From contig JADEXJ010000049.1 of the NCBI GenBank assembly GCA_015207195.1, forward strand, positions 1 to 37,954: a stretch of 37,954 nt of DNA, given 5' to 3'. Source of the stretch: Pleurocapsales cyanobacterium LEGE 10410. Its GTDB lineage: Bacteria; Cyanobacteriota; Cyanobacteriia; Cyanobacteriales; Xenococcaceae. This document shows, in pieces, positions 35,401-37,954 of this stretch. Under the pieces are notes generated by a model, which ran no database searches, was not told the origin of the DNA, and saw only the letters and a program-made list of their open reading frames with translations. The stretch's first letter is position 1. Each line of letters opens with the position of its first letter. A program made the translations under genes and the position numbers.

Positions 35401-37045
35401 GCACTTTTACATCTAGTTTGGCTTGTCCGCTACGAAACGGTTCGGGCATTTCCTCTATTCGACAGCTAATGCTTTGCCCTTCGCTCAGAAGCTTATACCA
35501 TTCTTCTATTCCTTCCCAACTTCCCTGTGATACTTCTGAATGAGCAGACTGTGAAATAGCATAAGCTGAATTCCATTCGTATAGTATTTTCCAGTAGGGA
35601 ATCGATGGCTGGGATGGATTATGCCAATTTTCAATAACTGCAACCCGATCTGTATCGATAGTTTCTCCAATAATCTTTAATGCTGTATTTACCGCTTTAT
35701 CAAAATCCGCCCCCGTCAACAAAACATTAGAAGCTTCTGCGGTGGCTGCTAAAATCTTATCTCGCTGTTCTAAAACTCTGTTGTATTCGGCTAACTCAAT
35801 GGCTCTTTGTTGCGCTGCTTTTTCTCTTTCAAGTAAAATATTGCGATCGGCTTGTTCTTTTGCCCGTCGGGTTCGTTCTCGTTCAATTGCACCCCCAATG
35901 CAGGCAGCAGCAGTTTTTAAAATGCTTAGCTCCGCTTCGCTACGGTGCGTTGCTTCCCGACAGTCATCAATACCAACATTTCCCCAGTATTTGCCTTCAA
36001 TAAAAATAGGTACAGTATGAATGGTTTTTAAACCGATTTTCGCCATTTTGCTCCGAAAAGGTTCGGGTAGTTCTTCTAGCTGGCAGCTAATTGTTTGACC
36101 TTTAGTAAAAATTTCATACCATTCTTCTATTCCCTCGTAGCTTCCCTGTGCTACCTCTGGATGATTCATTTGGGAAATAGTATCTGGCGAATCCCATTCA
36201 TAGGTAATTTTCCAATACAGATATGAAAGATTGGATGGGTTATCAAAATTTTCTACAATAGCGATGCGATCTGTATCAATACTTTCTCCAATAATCTGCA
36301 ATGCTCTATTTACCGCCTCATCAAAATCTGCTCCCGTCAACAAAACATTAGAGGCTTCGGCGGTAGCTGCCAAAATGCGATCGCGCTTCTCTAAAACTCG
36401 ATTATGTTCTTCTAACTGGACTGCTTTTTGTTGTGCTGCTTTTTCTCTTTCTAATAGAAAATTGCGTTCCGCTGATTCTTTAGTTTGGCGATCGCGTTCT
36501 CTTTGGATCACACTCCCGATACAGGTAGCAGCAGTTTTCAGTACCGCAATTTCTGCCTCGCTCAATTCCCTAGCTAGGCGACAAAAATCTAAGCCAAGAA
36601 TGCCCCAGTATCTTCCCTCAACTGTAATAGGAATAGAATAGGTAGCTTTTACCTCTATTTTTTCTTGTCCACTACGAAATGCTTCGGGAAAACTTTCAAT
36701 TAAGCCACCCCAATGCTTACCTAATAAAAGCTGGTAGTGTTCTTCAGTAAATGTATCGCAGCTAACGCGGTTTAATTCGGGGTGATGAAGCTGAGAACTA
36801 GCATTAGGAGATAGCCATTCGTATTGTACAACTACATAACCTAAAGTTTGACTTGTCAGATCGTCATGTTGCTCTGCGATCGCCAACCTATCTGCATCCG
36901 CACTCTTTCCTAATATTTCTAACGCTCGATTAACACCCCGTTCAAAATTCTCATCACTCAGCAAGGTACTCGCACAATCTGCTGCTGCTTGAAGTAGGTT
37001 ATCGGTAGTTGAGTTGTTAGGGCGATCTGGTTGCTGTTGTCCCAT
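32411..37045 (-). CDS. Multi-GAF/PAS sensor histidine kinase, NarX type
   Basis: A 1544-aa cytoplasmic kinase with no membrane helices. Order: GAF1 (~15-175), GAF2 (~230-390), GAF3 (~440-595), GAF4 (~650-800), PAS (~815-960, ending GGWGTQTDITELK), GAF5 (~985-1135), GAF6 (~1175-1325), HisKA_3 dimerisation domain with AREIHDTLAQAFGG (phospho-His), and HATPase_c with EAIANTLKHANA and DNGTGFD, GFGLMGMQQRA. Helical linkers (LLEREKAAQQ) join the GAFs. GAF1-5 share YWG and FRSG motifs, so they arose by duplication. The Cys-His chromophore site of phytochromes was not seen in them. The cognate regulator is probably at 30255-30893. The C-terminal VEVGSRE is encoded by heptamer repeat DNA. Confidence 0.93.
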   Translation of the reverse strand: MGQQQPDRPNNSTTDNLLQAAADCASTLLSDENFERGVNRALEILGKSADADRLAIAEQHDDLTSQTLGYVVVQYEWLSPNASSQLHHPELNRVSCDTFTEEHYQLLLGKHWGGLIESFPEAFRSGQEKIEVKATYSIPITVEGRYWGILGLDFCRLARELSEAEIAVLKTAATCIGSVIQRERDRQTKESAERNFLLEREKAAQQKAVQLEEHNRVLEKRDRILAATAEASNVLLTGADFDEAVNRALQIIGESIDTDRIAIVENFDNPSNLSYLYWKITYEWDSPDTISQMNHPEVAQGSYEGIEEWYEIFTKGQTISCQLEELPEPFRSKMAKIGLKTIHTVPIFIEGKYWGNVGIDDCREATHRSEAELSILKTAAACIGGAIERERTRRAKEQADRNILLEREKAAQQRAIELAEYNRVLEQRDKILAATAEASNVLLTGADFDKAVNTALKIIGETIDTDRVAVIENWHNPSQPSIPYWKILYEWNSAYAISQSAHSEVSQGSWEGIEEWYKLLSEGQSISCRIEEMPEPFRSGQAKLDVKVLYEVPIFVEGEYWGATGFDDCREATHRSEAELSILKTAAACIGGAIERERTRRAKEQADRNVLLERERSAQERAKLLQAVATVANSLLRSPDYKTALPEVLQILGEAAQSDRCSLVQNVPDPVTGEAAVKIFAEWCREGIRASVDCTPELETALLWSDFPQFQDKLTQGEVYSFSIDELDEPAKSILQAQGNVSMTSVPIMVQGEFWGVFSFDYCREARVFAETDTAVFAIAVDSISAAIEREKQDEALKASEKRYRTLFELSNEGIYRFEFDEPIPVSLPIEERLELGYRNNRIVIANQVFAQQYGFESLEEVIGNKVNDFYISNSEVNREINRKIISDEFRIYNAETEEIDRLGNRRYLLGNVVTEVEDGYIIGGWGTQTDITELKRAQQALLEAERQRVAQLEKSNQVLSLRDRWLEATANAANRLLATPDLDAGINAALKMLGESLDCDRVCILQNFEDNTGETLGFLRLIYEWDSPYASCQISQTEWLEFPWEELKDWLSKEKIKDWAGGIIEELPEPFRSGQIELGVKSLYNVPIFVNGNYWGTFGIDFCREARRLTPPEIAVFKTAASCVGSAIYRQQIQQQREEAETTIILEREQAAQEKAAELTKVNAVLSRSLGKLTDTADLDEFLGEVVLEITRQVGAVCGHIFLYDADNHTLQQRLTVRHGRIYQGAAEHDPTLFHSPFAADITPGFQYMLETGEIVSLNTTDTSELFWDGTIEWHRRMGHQEAAAVALMIGDKPLGMLGLAFDHKSALKPEELELIYALTNQASLAIQLTNLAEAAKKSALIAERTRMAREIHDTLAQAFGGILMQLQVAEYFFNSKPEKVRSHINTACILAQDALAEARRTVWFLYQDDLQYQDLATLIPKVAQHLTADTGVEIEVTILGEAYPLKASLGMNLLRIVQEAIANTLKHANASKIAIKLTYEPQQLSLQVRDNGTGFDTSQQSLGFGLMGMQQRAKNLGGQLTVSSILGEGTKIALVVEVGSRE

Positions 37046-37449
37046 TGGGAATTAGTCCGATATACATTCTCCCATTATTAGGAGTTAGAGGGCTAAAGTA
37101 ATCATACCTACACTATCAATACCTTTCAGTTATTTTTGAGGCATTTTTCGGGTTGTGATAGCGAACGGGCGATCCGTTTATGCTGCGTCCCTAAAGGATT
37201 CCTAAAGTATATGTTTACGGTATCCCTTTGGGGACTTGCTACTTGCTACTTACGAACTAATAACTTTACTTGTCCCAACGTAACTTTGTACGGCTATAAA
37301 AGTCTAAGCAAACTCAAACAGCAAGACTGATAAAAAAACCACAATAAAAGGAAAGACATTTATCGATCTAACTAAGTAATGTAATCTCAATCGCAGTTAA
37401 AGCAGTCGATTCAGAAAATCATGTCTAATTTAGCAACTAAATTATTTTA
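37046..37449. other. Intergenic stretch with TCCTAAAG repeat copy
   Basis: 404 bp without a gene that I can support. It contains a diverged repeat copy (37188-37235: TCCCTAAAGGATTCC, then GTATCCCTTTGGGGA) and a short CTTGCTA heptamer run. It should hold the kinase promoter and the hydrolase promoter, but no site is recognised. Confidence 0.5.
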
Positions 37450-37954
37450 ATGAAAAATTTATTTATAGCTACTTCTACCATTGCCACACTTTTACTATCT
37501 TTATCCACGAAAGCCCAAGCAGCACAGGTTAAAGAAGTTACCTTTGAAAGTAACGACCAAACTTTAGTAGGCAATCTTTATCTTCCCGATGACTACCAAG
37601 AAGGAACTAAATTACCAGGGACAGTAATTACTGGGGCGTGGACGACAGTAAAAGAACAGATGCCTGCCAACTATGCCGAAGAGATGGCAGATCGCGGTTA
37701 TGCAGCCTTAGTCTTTGATTTCCGCAACTGGGGAGAGTCAGAAGGAGAACAGCGTCAGTTGGAAAATCCTGCAAACAAGACTGAAGATATCGTTGCTGCT
37801 GCTGGTTATTTAGCTACCAGAGAAGAAGTAGACGCAGGCAAAATTGCGGGTTTGGGAATCTGCGCCAGTTCTGGATATATGGCAGATGCAGCAGTCCAAA
37901 GCGAAGATATTCAGTCGGTGGCTTTAGTTGCACCCTGGCTACACGATCGCGAAC
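37450..37954 (+). CDS. Exported alpha/beta hydrolase (partial, runs off window)
   Basis: The frame is open from ATG 37450 to the window end (168 residues seen). MKNLFIATSTIATLLLSLST, followed by KAQAAQ, is a signal peptide with an AxA cleavage site. The mature part starts VKEVTFESNDQTLVGNLYLP. It then shows the alpha/beta-hydrolase core: PGTVITGAWTTVKEQMP (oxyanion strand region), YAALVFDFRNWGESEG and the elbow GLGICASSGYMA, where Ser lies in CASSG, or Cys in GIC takes the nucleophile place as in dienelactone-hydrolase-like proteins. Family: DLH/acylaminoacyl-peptidase-like hydrolases. The His of the triad is beyond the window. Substrate unknown. Confidence 0.85.
   Translation, partial: MKNLFIATSTIATLLLSLSTKAQAAQVKEVTFESNDQTLVGNLYLPDDYQEGTKLPGTVITGAWTTVKEQMPANYAEEMADRGYAALVFDFRNWGESEGEQRQLENPANKTEDIVAAAGYLATREEVDAGKIAGLGICASSGYMADAAVQSEDIQSVALVAPWLHDRE

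Overview
The window is cyanobacterial chromosomal DNA. It is rich in the GCGATCGC palindrome (HIP1), encodes a photosystem II D1 protein, carries cyanobacterial heptamer repeats, and most of its products look cyanobacterial. No species can be assigned from the sequence. There is no rRNA, tRNA or CRISPR array that I can see.

Layout. 1-2.3 kb: a dihydroorotate-dehydrogenase-like protein and a phosphofructokinase. 2.4-11.4 kb: a transposon inside a transposon. The outer element (2414-11418, 61-bp inverted repeats) is a Tn4430-type Tn3-family transposon with a TnpI-like tyrosine recombinase, a four-motif candidate resolution site and a 990-aa TnpA. A second Tn3-family element (2651-7499, ~69-bp inverted repeats, 5-bp TAATT target duplication) landed in codon 17 of the outer recombinase gene. 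It carries a short FimB-like recombinase, a beta-lactamase-fold serine hydrolase and a 939-aa TnpA. The outer element sits in a phosphotransacetylase gene whose missing 3' part is not at the other flank, so the locus was rearranged.

11.4-16.6 kb (minus strand): the pta remnant, acetyl-CoA synthetase, an atypical 'rogue/sentinel' D1, a small heat-shock protein and a GYD-domain protein. psbA and acs are 16 bp apart and probably co-transcribed. With pfk, an unusual pyruvate kinase and a stand-alone NrdG-like radical SAM activase, this looks like a dark or low-oxygen metabolic island. That reading is inference. 16.7-17.5 kb: a divergent ArsR regulator / ArsI C-As lyase pair.

17.6-26.5 kb: an L,D-transpeptidase with an apparent signal-peptide frameshift, a CPBP membrane protease, the NrdG-like protein, an orphan DevA/MacB-type ATPase, a CHAD protein, the pyruvate kinase, a broken response regulator and two tandem Crp/Fnr regulators.

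26.7-30.3 kb is a graveyard: a possible XisH relic, a histidine-kinase 3' relic and an RND efflux pump that is truncated and frameshifted, around an intact DUF302 gene. 30.3-37 kb: a NarL-type response regulator and a 1544-aa six-GAF/one-PAS NarX-type histidine kinase. They are separated by a Uma2 gene and a four-helix-bundle gene that lie between two (CTACTCC)n arrays. The window ends inside a secreted alpha/beta hydrolase.

Two dispersed repeat families recur: heptamer arrays that often contain or touch stop codons, and a ~25-bp TCCTAAAGGATA-containing module found in several positions, twice inside a heptamer array.
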